A stretch of 52,313 bases of DNA, taken from positions 1-52,313 of the forward strand of contig CAJMLY010000014.1 of NCBI GenBank assembly GCA_905214425.1, given 5' to 3'. Below the pieces are notes generated by a model that worked only from the letters and a program-made list of their open reading frames with translations, was not told the DNA's origin and made no database searches. The translations under genes were made by a program, and so were the position numbers. Positions 9,100-16,984 of this stretch are shown here, in pieces (the stretch's first letter is position 1; each line of letters opens with the position of its first letter). The stretch is from an uncultured bacterium. GTDB taxonomy: Bacteria; Actinomycetota; Coriobacteriia; Coriobacteriales; Coriobacteriaceae.

Positions 9100-10287
9100 A
9101 TGAACGCCACGGTCGTGATTCCAACGTATTGGGCGGGCGATGACGCTTGCGCAAACGCCCCTGGCACCTATGACCATTCGACGCGACTCAACGCAGACAA
9201 TCCCGAACTCGACCGCTGCCTGGCCTCGCTTGAGCAGGTGTGCGACATCCCGCGCATCATCCTTTTGGTGGTCTGTCCTGTTTCTGCCACAGCCGATGTG
9301 TCGCTGCGCGTGCACGAGATTGTCGACGCGCATCCCACGCTCAAGGTCACCGTTGTCACCAACACCCAGGCCTCGCGCATCGCAGACCGGGTTGCTCAGA
9401 TCGCGCCCAAGGGTTCGGGCGAGTGCGTGAGCCTGCGAGGCTACGGTGCCATCCGCAACATGGGGCTAGCCTGTGCCGCTGTGCTGGGGCATGACGCGGT
9501 TATCTTTTTGGATGACGATGAGACTGTCATCGACGCCGACTTTATGAAGCGCGCGACCTATGCGTTGGGGCAGCAGACGCGTCAGGGCTTGCCGATCTTG
9601 GTCAAGAGCGGCTATTTCTACGATCGCGACGGCTCGCCGCTGGCTCCCACGGACAAGGCGGGCATCTGCCACCGTTGGTGGACCAAGCGCATCGAGTTCA
9701 ACCGTTGGATGAAAAAGGCGCTCTCGGGCACCCGCATCTCGCGCTCCAACTACGTGTGCGGCGGCCTGATGGCCCTGCACGCCCGCGCCTTTACGCGTGT
9801 GGCCTTTGACCCGTTTATCACCCGCGGCGAGGACTTGGATTACCTCTTTAACATGCGCATGTTTGGCTACGACGTGTGGTTCGATAACGAGTGGACCGTG
9901 CGCCATCTGCCTCCGGAGTCCGAAAAGCGCTCGCCGCGCTTTATGCAGGATGTATACCGTTGGTACTACGAACGGGCCAAGTTGACATTCGCCGCGCATC
10001 AAAAGGAGCTCATTCCCGTTACGGCGGCATCGCTCATGCCCTACCCGGGCCCGTGGATTTCGCGCGAGCTCGACGACCGCGTGCGCAAGACCGCTATGGT
10101 CCGCAGTGTGTTTACCCGCGAGCATGAGGGCTACCTGCGCATTTGGCGCCATGGTATCGGCGAGGCAAAGGCCTATGCGCGCCAAAACGCTGCAAGCTAC
10201 CTGCGTTTCCAGAGCTTTTGGCCCAAGATCATGGACGGGCTTTGGCGTGACGCACAACTGATCAGTATCCTGGAGGGGGCCGAATGA
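9100..10287 (+). CDS. Family 2 glycosyltransferase
   Basis: A 395-residue cytoplasmic or membrane-associated GT-A glycosyltransferase. It opens with NATVVIPTYW, the usual family 2 nucleotide-binding start. IFLDDDETVID carries the metal-binding acidic motif, and TRGEDLDYLFNMR is a plausible acceptor/catalytic-base region. The sugar donor and acceptor are unknown. It has a strong AAGGAGGG site. Its stop overlaps the start of the next kinase gene (ATGA), so the two are translationally coupled; the kinase may sense the product or state of the envelope that this enzyme builds. Confidence 0.82.
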   Translation: MNATVVIPTYWAGDDACANAPGTYDHSTRLNADNPELDRCLASLEQVCDIPRIILLVVCPVSATADVSLRVHEIVDAHPTLKVTVVTNTQASRIADRVAQIAPKGSGECVSLRGYGAIRNMGLACAAVLGHDAVIFLDDDETVIDADFMKRATYALGQQTRQGLPILVKSGYFYDRDGSPLAPTDKAGICHRWWTKRIEFNRWMKKALSGTRISRSNYVCGGLMALHARAFTRVAFDPFITRGEDLDYLFNMRMFGYDVWFDNEWTVRHLPPESEKRSPRFMQDVYRWYYERAKLTFAAHQKELIPVTAASLMPYPGPWISRELDDRVRKTAMVRSVFTREHEGYLRIWRHGIGEAKAYARQNAASYLRFQSFWPKIMDGLWRDAQLISILEGAE

Positions 10288-11627
10288 TCGACCGCCGCGC
10301 CCAGCGCGATAGTTCAATATCAATCTTTCGCATCATTGCCGTTGCCTGCGCCATTTGCGTGCTGGTGTACTTTATTTTTGCCTTGGTGACCGGTATCGAG
10401 CCGATCGCCACGGTGATTGCCTGCGCACTGCTGTGCATCTTTCTGTGCATCTTTATCTTTTTGACGCTCAATCCCGATTCGGTGCGCTCCCAGTACACCG
10501 AGGAGACGCTCTCGGTGGCCTCGGCCATGCTCGAGGACATTAAGGGCGGTCTGACGCAGGAGTCGGCGCGTTTGGTGTGCCGGCGCATTTTGCCCGAGAC
10601 GCGTGCCATGACGGTTGCCATCACCGACGAGGGCAACGTGCTGGCCTGCGCGGGCGAGCTTGAGAAAAAACTACTGCCAGATTCTCCCATCCACACGCTT
10701 GCCACACGCTACGTTATCGAACATGGCATCGTGCAGTCGTTCAACCGTATGGTGGATGTCGTGGGCTCGGACGGCTCGCACAACCAAGTTCCCGCCGGCA
10801 TTATCGCCCCCATCAAGGTAGGCGATCGTACCGTCGGCACGCTCAAGTTCTACTACAAGACTCCGCGCGCCGTCGACCGTACCCAGTACGCGCTTGCCTC
10901 GGGCTTTGCCGAGATCTTGTCCACGCAGCTCGCCATCCACGAGCTCGAGGTGCAAAAGGAACTCACGGCGCGCGCCGAGGTGCGTGCGCTGCAGGCGCAG
11001 ATTAACCCGCACTTCCTGTTCAACACGCTGAACACCATTGCATCGTTTACGCGCACCGATCCGCTGCGGGCCCGCGAACTGCTTCGTGAGTTCTCATCGT
11101 TCTATCGTGCCACGCTCGACAACTCGGGATCGCTTATTCCGGTCTCGCGCGAGGTTGCACAGACCAAGCGCTACCTTACCTTTGAGAAGGCCCGCTTTGG
11201 CGAGGACCGCGTGCTTGCGACGTTCGATGTGTCCGAGGACGTGGAAGATACGCTGGTGCCGGCGTTCGTGATCCAGCCGATTGTCGAGAACGCCGTACGT
11301 CATGGTATGGGCGATGACGACGCCCTGAGGATCGACGTGACCGTTCACCAAGACGGCGAGGATGCAATCTTGATTGCCGTGGCCGATAATGGCGTGGGCA
11401 TGGATGAGGGTACCGCCGCCAGACTGTTTGACGAGCGCTCTGCCCGTCCCGACGCCAGCTCTCCCCAGGGTGGCGGCGCCGGTGTGGCCATGCACAATAT
11501 TTCGGAGCGCATCCATCGCTTTTATGGGCCGCACTCCTATACGCGTGTCGAATCGGCGCCGGGCAAGGGCACCAAAGTGCTCCTTCATCTTGATTTGTCA
11601 GAGAGCATCTTTGACATTCAAGAGTAA
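10284..11627 (+). CDS. LytS-type sensor histidine kinase (second pair)
   Basis: A 447-residue kinase. Two transmembrane segments lie at about 13-36 and 40-61. A GAF-like sensor region follows (about 75-205). The phosphoacceptor is His243 in QAQINPHFLFNTLNTI, and the ATPase domain shows QPIVENAVRHG and VADNGVGMDEG. It is clearly homologous to the kinase at 4370-5755, with a different sensor half. The ATG overlaps the stop of the glycosyltransferase gene. The partner regulator starts 72 bases downstream. Confidence 0.88.
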   Translation: MIDRRAQRDSSISIFRIIAVACAICVLVYFIFALVTGIEPIATVIACALLCIFLCIFIFLTLNPDSVRSQYTEETLSVASAMLEDIKGGLTQESARLVCRRILPETRAMTVAITDEGNVLACAGELEKKLLPDSPIHTLATRYVIEHGIVQSFNRMVDVVGSDGSHNQVPAGIIAPIKVGDRTVGTLKFYYKTPRAVDRTQYALASGFAEILSTQLAIHELEVQKELTARAEVRALQAQINPHFLFNTLNTIASFTRTDPLRARELLREFSSFYRATLDNSGSLIPVSREVAQTKRYLTFEKARFGEDRVLATFDVSEDVEDTLVPAFVIQPIVENAVRHGMGDDDALRIDVTVHQDGEDAILIAVADNGVGMDEGTAARLFDERSARPDASSPQGGGAGVAMHNISERIHRFYGPHSYTRVESAPGKGTKVLLHLDLSESIFDIQE

Positions 11628-11699
11628 AATAAAAGGCTACGGGCTCAACGTCATGCGACGGATGCCCGGCGTAGTTAGTTGACGAAAGGTTTTATCCCT

Positions 11700-12416
11700 A
11701 TGCTGCGTGCGATGATTGTGGATGATGAGGCGCCGGCTCGCTCGGAGCTTCGCTTCCTGCTCGAGCAAACGGGCAAGATCGGCACGATCACGGAGGCGTC
11801 GAGCGTCCGCTCCGCCATCGAGATGCTTATGGAAAGTCGCGTGGATGTCGTGTTTCTCGATATCTCGATGCCCGGTGCCTCGGGCCTGCAACTTGCCGAG
11901 GCGCTGCATAAGCTCAAAAATCCGCCGGCGATCGTGTTTGTGACTGCGTATAGTGACCATGCGGTCGAGGCATTCGACGTGGATGCCGTCGATTATCTGA
12001 TGAAGCCGGTCGAGGAAGCTCGCTTGGATCGCGCGATCGAGAAGGTCATGCAACGCGCCAAGCCGGTTACGGACAGCAAGGTGACCATCGAGCGTATCCC
12101 GGTGGAAAAGGGCGGCCGTAAGGTGCTCATTCCCGTGGACGACATTCGCTTTATCATGGCCAAGGACGATTACTCCTGCATCTATACCGTCGATGATCGC
12201 TTTTTGTCGACGACCTCGCTGGCGCAGTTTGAGGCCAAGCTCTGCGACTTTGGCTTCTTCCGTGTTCACCGCCGCTATATCGTCAACTTGGCGTGCGTCA
12301 CGGACGTCGAGACGGTGCCCTCGGGCGCCATCCAGCTGGGCATTACGGGCGTCGACGAACGCGTGCCGGTTTCGCGCCGCCGCGTCGTGCCGCTCAAGAA
12401 GGCCCTGAGTCTCTAG
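11700..12416 (+). CDS. LytTR-family response regulator (second pair)
   Basis: A 238-residue regulator with receiver domain (Asp54 in VFLDISMPG, Thr82, Lys102 in LMKPVEE) and a C-terminal LytTR DNA-binding domain (FIMAKDDYSCIYT, FFRVHRRYIVNLA). It is a paralogue of the regulator at 5795-6529. The ATG at 11700 follows GAAAGG at a spacing of about 11 bases; a TTG at 11679 would add seven residues. A strong terminator follows, so the glycosyltransferase, kinase and regulator form one unit. Confidence 0.9.
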   Translation: MLRAMIVDDEAPARSELRFLLEQTGKIGTITEASSVRSAIEMLMESRVDVVFLDISMPGASGLQLAEALHKLKNPPAIVFVTAYSDHAVEAFDVDAVDYLMKPVEEARLDRAIEKVMQRAKPVTDSKVTIERIPVEKGGRKVLIPVDDIRFIMAKDDYSCIYTVDDRFLSTTSLAQFEAKLCDFGFFRVHRRYIVNLACVTDVETVPSGAIQLGITGVDERVPVSRRRVVPLKKALSL

Positions 12417-12422
12417 CACACT

Positions 12423-12472
12423 GGCCCCGCAGCCCTGTAGACCCATCGTCTGCGGAGCCGTGGGGCCTTTTT
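12423..12472 (+). terminator. Intrinsic terminator of the second two-component operon
   Basis: GGCCCC (12423-12428) pairs with GGGGCC (12462-12467), followed by five T. An inner GCAG/CTGC pair lengthens the stem. Confidence 0.75.
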
Positions 12473-12510
12473 GTATGTATCTGCCGAATCGTTTTTTGCG
12501 GAAGGATCCC

Positions 12511-12978
12511 ATGAACAGCGCAAGCGCCAAGCGCATCGACATCATCTCGGACACCCACGGCTATTTATCGCCTGCGCTCTTGGATGAGCTTGAGGGCGCA
12601 GACCTGATTATCCACGCCGGCGACCTCACGTCAGAGATGGACTACGAGCACCTATGCACCATCGCCCCCGTGCGGGCCGTACTGGGCAACAACGATTACT
12701 ACCGCGACTACGGCCCCGATGTAGACCGTCTTGCGCTCTTTACCTACGAAGGCCTCAAATTCGCCGTAGCCCACTACCGCGAAGATCTTCCGGTGGGATC
12801 CGTAGACGTAGCCATCAACGGCCATACCCACGTAACCAAAGAAGCCCAAGTGGGCCGTTGCTTAGTCCTCAACCCGGGCAGCGCCAGCTACCCCAGAGGC
12901 ACCCGAGGCCCCACCATGGCCAGAATGCTAGTAAAAGACGGCAAGATCCTAAGCACTAAGTTTATTGACTTGGACTAA
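12511..12978 (+). CDS. YfcE/MJ0936-family metallophosphodiesterase
   Basis: A 155-residue calcineurin-like phosphoesterase, about the usual length for the small YfcE family. Metal-binding motifs are complete: ISDTHG, IIHAGD, GNND, NGHTH and the closing NPGS. Family members hydrolyse phosphodiester bonds in simple test substrates and need Mn or Ni; the biological substrate is unknown. I start at the ATG at 12511, which has a GGAAGGA site; an upstream ATG at 12475 lies close to a terminator. It ends with its own terminator. Confidence 0.87.
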   Translation: MNSASAKRIDIISDTHGYLSPALLDELEGADLIIHAGDLTSEMDYEHLCTIAPVRAVLGNNDYYRDYGPDVDRLALFTYEGLKFAVAHYREDLPVGSVDVAINGHTHVTKEAQVGRCLVLNPGSASYPRGTRGPTMARMLVKDGKILSTKFIDLD

Positions 12979-12985
12979 CCGCAAC

Positions 12986-13020
12986 AAAAACGGGGGATGC
13001 AGATGCGTCCCTCGTTTTTC
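12986..13020. terminator. Bidirectional-looking terminator after the phosphodiesterase gene
   Basis: A-rich flank, then ACGGGGGA (12990-12997) pairing with TCCCTCGT (13008-13015, one wobble), then TTTTTC. Confidence 0.7.
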
Positions 13021-13077
13021 TTTAAGCCAAAGGCAGAGCTTCAACAAAAACAATCAGACCAACCCCGCCGAGGAGCA

Positions 13078-13109
13078 CGCGGGCTAGCCGCGCAGCGGCG
13101 CACGCCCGC
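13078..13109. repeat. Nested hairpin upstream of the long inverted repeat
   Basis: GCGGGC pairs with GCCCGC, and inside it GCCGC pairs with GCGGC. It stands alone in a gap with no gene (13021-13386). Confidence 0.5.
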
Positions 13110-13135
13110 AAAACTGGTTGAATAATGTGACGGCA

Positions 13136-13278
13136 GGGAGGGCTTCCGGGGCTGAGGGCGGGGGTTAAGTTTGTCGCGAGTTCCGCACGCAAAGGAAAGC
13201 ACTTAATGTGCTTTCCGTCTTGCGCAGGACTGTAGAGCAGCAAACTTAACCCCCGCCCTCAGCCCCGGAAGCCCTCCC
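13136..13278. repeat. Perfect 38-base inverted repeat with nested inner hairpin
   Basis: The arms at 13136-13173 and 13241-13278 are exactly complementary over 38 bases. The 67-base centre contains a second perfect hairpin, GGAAAGCAC (13194-13202) with GTGCTTTCC (13208-13216). It lies between the phosphodiesterase gene and tRNA-Asp and encodes nothing I recognise. In RNA it would be a very stable structure; in DNA it could extrude as a cruciform. Confidence 0.85.
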
Positions 13279-13310
13279 GGATGGCCCCAAAAAATTTTTC
13301 AAAAAAGTTG

Positions 13311-13340
13311 TTGCGCGCCAGACAGACTTCTGTGTATACT
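13311..13340 (+). promoter_or_regulatory. Probable promoter of tRNA-Asp
   Basis: A -10 box TATACT (13335-13340) lies 18 bases after TTGCGC (13311-13316). The upstream DNA is A/T-rich (about 13289-13306), like an UP element. The tRNA begins 46 bases downstream. Confidence 0.6.
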
Positions 13341-13386
13341 AATCCCCGCAGCGCACGCGAGCGGAAACAAACGCGAACGTCTGCCT

Positions 13387-13464
<78 letters not shown>

Positions 13465-13472
13465 ACGCAATT

Positions 13473-13500
13473 AAAGCCACGTCTTCGGACGTGGCTTTTT
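13473..13500 (+). terminator. Intrinsic terminator of tRNA-Asp
   Basis: AAAGCCACGTC and GACGTGGCTTT form a perfect stem closed by a TTCG tetraloop, followed by a short T run. Confidence 0.9.
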
Positions 13501-13618
13501 GCGTTTGATGCACTTTGTTTCGATAGAACGATCGCCCTGGTGCATCTTCGCCCAGAATCCCCGCGCCTTCGGGAACGCAAGTAAAATCTAATAAGTATAT
13601 TTGTCTGAACAACGGTTT

Positions 13619-13630
13619 TGTTGCGCAACA
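13619..13630. promoter_or_regulatory. 12-base palindrome TGTTGCGCAACA
   Basis: A perfect palindrome upstream of the Rrf2 regulator promoter. The identical palindrome occurs at 22989-23000 before the zinc-ribbon gene. It may be an operator, though short palindromes also arise by chance. Confidence 0.4.
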
Positions 13631-13634
13631 CCTG

Positions 13635-13663
13635 TTCAACGAGACAGGGGGTTAGGTTATACT
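13635..13663 (+). promoter_or_regulatory. Probable promoter of the Rrf2 regulator, with a CCTGT/ACAGG dyad
   Basis: TTCAAC (13635-13640) and TATACT (13658-13663) are 17 bases apart. CCTGT (13631-13635) and ACAGG (13645-13649) form a dyad over the -35 region, a plausible site for autorepression. The leader to the start codon is about 155 bases long. Confidence 0.5.
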
Positions 13664-13823
13664 AAATTGCACTGTAGGCCGCATCTGATGCATTTCGCTC
13701 CAAGCGCGGCACTCAGGGGATATCCGATTTACCATTTGGATGTCCTGGCGGTCATTTAGCGTCTCGACACAAGCTCGGCCCCGGAGCTCGTTCGAGCTGT
13801 TCGTATTCCTTGAAAGGGGAAAA

Positions 13824-14309
13824 ATGGACGTATCGAGGAAGACTGATTACGCCCTTCGCATGCTGGCGATGCTTGCCGAGGATCCGGAGCGTTTGCTTTC
13901 TGTTCGCACCGCTGCCGAAGAGGTCAATGTCCCGTATTCGTTTGCCCGCTCGATTCAGCACGGTTTGGTCCAGGCCGGTATTGTGGAGAGCCTGCGTGGC
14001 GTCCACGGTGGCATGCGTCTCAAGGTCAGTCCGGACGACGTCACTATCCGCCAGGTCGTCGAGGCCGTTCAGGGTCCTATGGTTATGAACGATTGCACCG
14101 CGCCCGATGGTGACTGTGCGCGCATGGGCGCGTGCTGCTATCATCCCCTGTGGGCCGGAGCTCAGGCGTTGATGCGCGACTACCTCGATTCCGTTTCGCT
14201 CGGCGACATCGTCTCTCACCGCCAGTTCCCGGCCGTCGATCCCAAGTTCGCCGACCGCGAAGCGTTTCCCGAGTACGCCACCTGCGCGTGCGCTTACCGG
14301 GAGGAATAG
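13824..14309 (+). CDS. Rrf2-family iron-sulfur transcription regulator
   Basis: A 161-residue winged-helix regulator. Residues 1-80 are the HTH (TDYALRMLAMLAED, VPYSFARSIQHGLVQAGIV, SLRGVHGGM). Cys91, Cys98 and Cys104 sit where Rrf2 proteins such as IscR and NsrR bind an Fe-S cluster. Cys105 and two more cysteines near the C-terminus are extra. It probably senses oxidative or nitrosative stress or Fe-S status. The ATG at 13824 follows GAAAGGGGA. The MutY-like gene starts 22 bases after its stop, and rubrerythrin follows, so the group reads as an oxidative-stress set. Confidence 0.88.
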   Translation: MDVSRKTDYALRMLAMLAEDPERLLSVRTAAEEVNVPYSFARSIQHGLVQAGIVESLRGVHGGMRLKVSPDDVTIRQVVEAVQGPMVMNDCTAPDGDCARMGACCYHPLWAGAQALMRDYLDSVSLGDIVSHRQFPAVDPKFADREAFPEYATCACAYREE

Positions 14310-14330
14310 CGCCGCATAAGGAGCATAGCC

Positions 14331-15236
14331 ATGATCCAGGACCCCTTTCGTTCGATGATTCGTTCGGAAGGGGTCCTGCGCTATCGCGACCTTCCGTGGC
14401 GCCGCACGCGCGATCCGTACATCATTTGGCTTTCTGAAGTCATGCTGCAGCAAACACAGGTGCCGCGTGTGGAGGCGCGCATGCCGGTGTGGCTCGATCG
14501 TTTTCCGACTGTGCAGGCGCTTGCCCAGGCCGCGCCTTCCGATGTTTTGGACGCTTGGCAGGGCATGGGCTACAACCGACGCGCTCTGGCGCTTCATGGG
14601 GCCGCTCAACGGGTCGTAGAGGATTGGGGCGGGGAGTTTCCGCGCGAGACGCACAATCTGGTCGCGCTGCCCGGTATTGGCCCGGCAACGGCGCAGGGCA
14701 TCCGTTCGTTTGCGTTTGATCTTCCAGGCGTGTATCTGGAGACCAACGTGCGCACGGTCTTTTTGCATCATTTCTTTCCCGATGTGCCGGCTGTTCCCGA
14801 TCGCGAGCTGGTGCCGCTGATTCAAGCCGCCTGTCCGGCGGCCCCCGGTGCGGTGGCGGATGAGATTGCGCCCTTTGCCGTGCCTCAAGACGATGCCGAC
14901 ACGCCGCGCGCGTGGTATTACGCGCTGCTAGATTATGGCGCGTATCTTAAGAAGACGCTGCCCAATCCGTCCAGGCGCTCGGCGGGCTATAGTCGTCAGT
15001 CCAAGTTCGAGGGCTCGCGTCGCCAAAAACGCGCCCATATTGTGCGCATGCTACTGGCTGCGCGCGATGGGCGGCCGGCGGGGATAACGCTTGCTGATGC
15101 CGTGGTGGGCGTTAACGAAATGGAGACGGCAGCCGGTCGCGGGCCGGTCGAGTGCGAGCTTGTCGCGGGCATTCTAGCCGACCTGGAGCGTGAGGGCTTT
15201 TGCCGAGCCGAGGGCGATCGCTGGCTGAGCATCTAG
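14331..15236 (+). CDS. MutY-like adenine glycosylase without Fe-S cluster
   Basis: A 301-residue HhH-GPD DNA glycosylase. LPWRRTRDPYIIWLSEVMLQQTQ matches MutY, with the catalytic Glu at position 36. The helix-hairpin-helix is LPGIGPATAQGI. The residue equivalent to the catalytic Asp of MutY (YLETNV, 137) is Glu here. After LLDYGAYLKK, where MutY and Nth carry the four-cysteine Fe-S loop, there are no cysteines. The C-terminal oxoG-recognition (NUDIX-like) domain is also absent; instead the last 80 residues look like a small winged helix. It probably removes adenine opposite 8-oxoguanine or a related lesion. The start has AAGGAG. Confidence 0.82.
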   Translation: MIQDPFRSMIRSEGVLRYRDLPWRRTRDPYIIWLSEVMLQQTQVPRVEARMPVWLDRFPTVQALAQAAPSDVLDAWQGMGYNRRALALHGAAQRVVEDWGGEFPRETHNLVALPGIGPATAQGIRSFAFDLPGVYLETNVRTVFLHHFFPDVPAVPDRELVPLIQAACPAAPGAVADEIAPFAVPQDDADTPRAWYYALLDYGAYLKKTLPNPSRRSAGYSRQSKFEGSRRQKRAHIVRMLLAARDGRPAGITLADAVVGVNEMETAAGRGPVECELVAGILADLEREGFCRAEGDRWLSI

Positions 15237-15350
15237 CCTATGCAAATCTGAAGAACAGGATTGTAAGGTTTAGATTTTCGGCATGAGGGCATCCTAAAGA
15301 CGAGGCCGCTCGAAGCCTACGGGCGGCATGCGTTGAAGGGAAGTACACCT

Positions 15351-15890
15351 ATGGATTTTGAGAACTCCCAAACCAAGAAGAACCTCGAGACCGCTTTTGC
15401 CGGTGAGTCCCAGGCACACACCAAGTATCGCTACTATGCATCCAAGGCCAAGAAGGATGGCTACGTTCAGATCTCGAATATCTTTGCCGAGACCGCAGGC
15501 AACGAGTCCGAGCACGCCAAACTGTGGTTTAAGTATCTGCACGACGGCGCCGTTCCGGGCACTCTGGACAACCTGCGCGACGCCGCCGCGGGCGAGAACT
15601 ACGAGTGGACCACGATGTATGACGAGTTTGCCAAGACCGCCGAGGAGGAGGGCTTTGCCGAGATCGCCGAGAAGTTCCGTGGTGTCGCCGCTGTCGAGAA
15701 GGCTCACGAGGAGCGCTACAACAAGCTCGTCGAGCGCATTGAGTCGGGCGAGGTGTTTGAGCGCGAGGGCGTGAAGGTGTGGAAGTGCCTGAACTGCGGG
15801 CACCTGCACGTTGGTGCTGAGGCGCCCGAGGTGTGCCCGGTGTGTAACCACCCCAAGGCGTACTTTGAAGAGCAGGTGGTGAACTACTAG
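15351..15890 (+). CDS. rbr: Rubrerythrin
   Basis: A 179-residue cytoplasmic peroxidase. The diiron ferritin-like domain has the paired helices GESQAHTKYRYYASKA, ETAGNESEHAKLW and VAAVEKAHEERY, with the expected Glu/His ligands. The C-terminal rubredoxin domain (about 143-175) has two CxxC knuckles, CLNCG and CPVCN. It reduces hydrogen peroxide with electrons from NAD(P)H via a rubredoxin or reductase and protects anaerobes from oxygen. ATG at 15351 with a GAAGGGAAG site. It is followed directly by an inverted-repeat element that ends in a terminator. Confidence 0.95.
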   Translation: MDFENSQTKKNLETAFAGESQAHTKYRYYASKAKKDGYVQISNIFAETAGNESEHAKLWFKYLHDGAVPGTLDNLRDAAAGENYEWTTMYDEFAKTAEEEGFAEIAEKFRGVAAVEKAHEERYNKLVERIESGEVFEREGVKVWKCLNCGHLHVGAEAPEVCPVCNHPKAYFEEQVVNY

Positions 15891-15911
15891 CGCTTGGCGC
15901 TGGCGTGAGCT

Positions 15912-16079
15912 GGGCCGGGAGGGCCGGACTACCTTCCCTCCTCGCTCACGGCTTCGCAGGGTCGCGTTGAGGGAAGGTAGTCCGGCCCTCCCGGCCCGCT
16001 TTGGTTCGTTGCGTGCTCGCTACAGAAAAGCTGATAACTAAGTTTGTGTGCCGCCCCTATCGGGGCGGCACGCTTTTAT
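15912..16079 (+). repeat. Structured repeat family 1, copy A (29-base perfect stem plus terminator tail)
   Basis: Arms 15912-15940 and 15969-15997 are exactly complementary over 29 bases. Between them, 15941-15966 is a 26-base loop identical to that of copy B (16849-16874). A tail follows with GCTCGCTACAGAAAAGC and a terminator, GTGCCGCCCC/GGGGCGGCAC with a TATC loop and a T run. The arm sequences of A and B differ while loop and tail are shared. The terminator probably ends the rubrerythrin transcript. Confidence 0.9.
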
Positions 16080-16169
16080 ATGGGGGCTGGTTGGGACGGC
16101 GCCGTTCATGGGTGGGGTACACTGGGTAGCGGCTTTTAGTTTATCTACTACCTGATGGGGTGTTTTTGT

Positions 16170-16802
16170 ATGGGTAAGAAGTCTCGGGCTCGGGTTGCTG
16201 CGGCGGGAACTCGCAAGGATCCTGATCGTCGGGTTGCCGAGGGTAAAAAGGCCGATCGTGCTGAGAAGGACAAGAAGGTCGGGGCGCATGCTCATCCTGA
16301 GTGGGCGCCTCATTTGAATTCGGCTAGTGAGGATTTGACTGCCAAGTTATTTACTCTGGTCGAGGTAATTTTGGGCGTGGTGCCCCTTGTGGTTATCGGT
16401 TTGTTCTTGGCTTCGAAGGACGCCACGAGTGTCGATAAACTCACCGATGTCTTTTCTCAGGACCCCTCGATGGTGGTTACGTTTATCTCTGCGTGCCTGC
16501 AGCCGTTTGTGGCGTACATGCTGTACATGATTTATCGCAAATATTGCGAGGGCGATGCGGGCTTTGCCGCCGGAAACCTGATTGGCCTTTTGTGCTCCGA
16601 GATTTTGCTGCTCAATATTCCCGGCGTCATCGGCATGGGTATCTTGTTGTGGCGTGTTTGGCGCAACGTTGCCCCGCACTTTGAGAGCTGGTTGTTTGAG
16701 CGTCGCTTTGCGGGCGTGGTGGCCGATATTGCGGGCTCGCTCGTGATTCTAGCCTTGGCGTTTCTGTGCGCCACCGCTGCCCGCGGTCTCGCGGGCATGT
16801 AG
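16170..16802 (+). CDS. Hypothetical membrane protein with basic N-terminus
   Basis: A 210-residue protein I do not recognise. Residues 1-45 are very rich in Lys, Arg and Asp, as in a cytoplasmic, possibly nucleic-acid- or ribosome-contacting tail. Four hydrophobic segments follow, at about 65-85, 105-125, 137-158 and 183-205. I chose the ATG at 16170, preceded by GGGG at about ten bases; an ATG five codons upstream has no ribosome site. The gene sits between the two copies of structured repeat family 1, so both its borders are the same kind of element. Confidence 0.65.
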   Translation: MGKKSRARVAAAGTRKDPDRRVAEGKKADRAEKDKKVGAHAHPEWAPHLNSASEDLTAKLFTLVEVILGVVPLVVIGLFLASKDATSVDKLTDVFSQDPSMVVTFISACLQPFVAYMLYMIYRKYCEGDAGFAAGNLIGLLCSEILLLNIPGVIGMGILLWRVWRNVAPHFESWLFERRFAGVVADIAGSLVILALAFLCATAARGLAGM

Positions 16803-16820
16803 TCGGTCCTCACCGACCAC

Positions 16821-16984
16821 GGGGCGCAGGGCGGGGAAACCTTTCCCTCTCGCTCACGGCTTCGCAGGGTCGCGCGAGGCAAAGGTTTCCCCGCCCTGCG
16901 CCCCGGCTTCGGGTCGTCGCATGCTCGTTACAGAAAAGCAGATAAGAAGTTTGCGTGCCGCCCCTTTTGGGGCGGCACGTTTTT
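16821..16984 (+). repeat. Structured repeat family 1, copy B (24-base perfect stem plus terminator tail)
   Basis: Arms 16821-16844 and 16881-16904 are exactly complementary over 24 bases, with a 36-base interior that contains the same 26-base loop as copy A. The tail repeats GCTCGTTACAGAAAAGC and ends in the terminator GTGCCGCCCC/GGGGCGGCAC with a TTTT loop and T run (about 16955-16984). The rest of the gap, to 17237, holds nothing I can identify. Confidence 0.9.
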
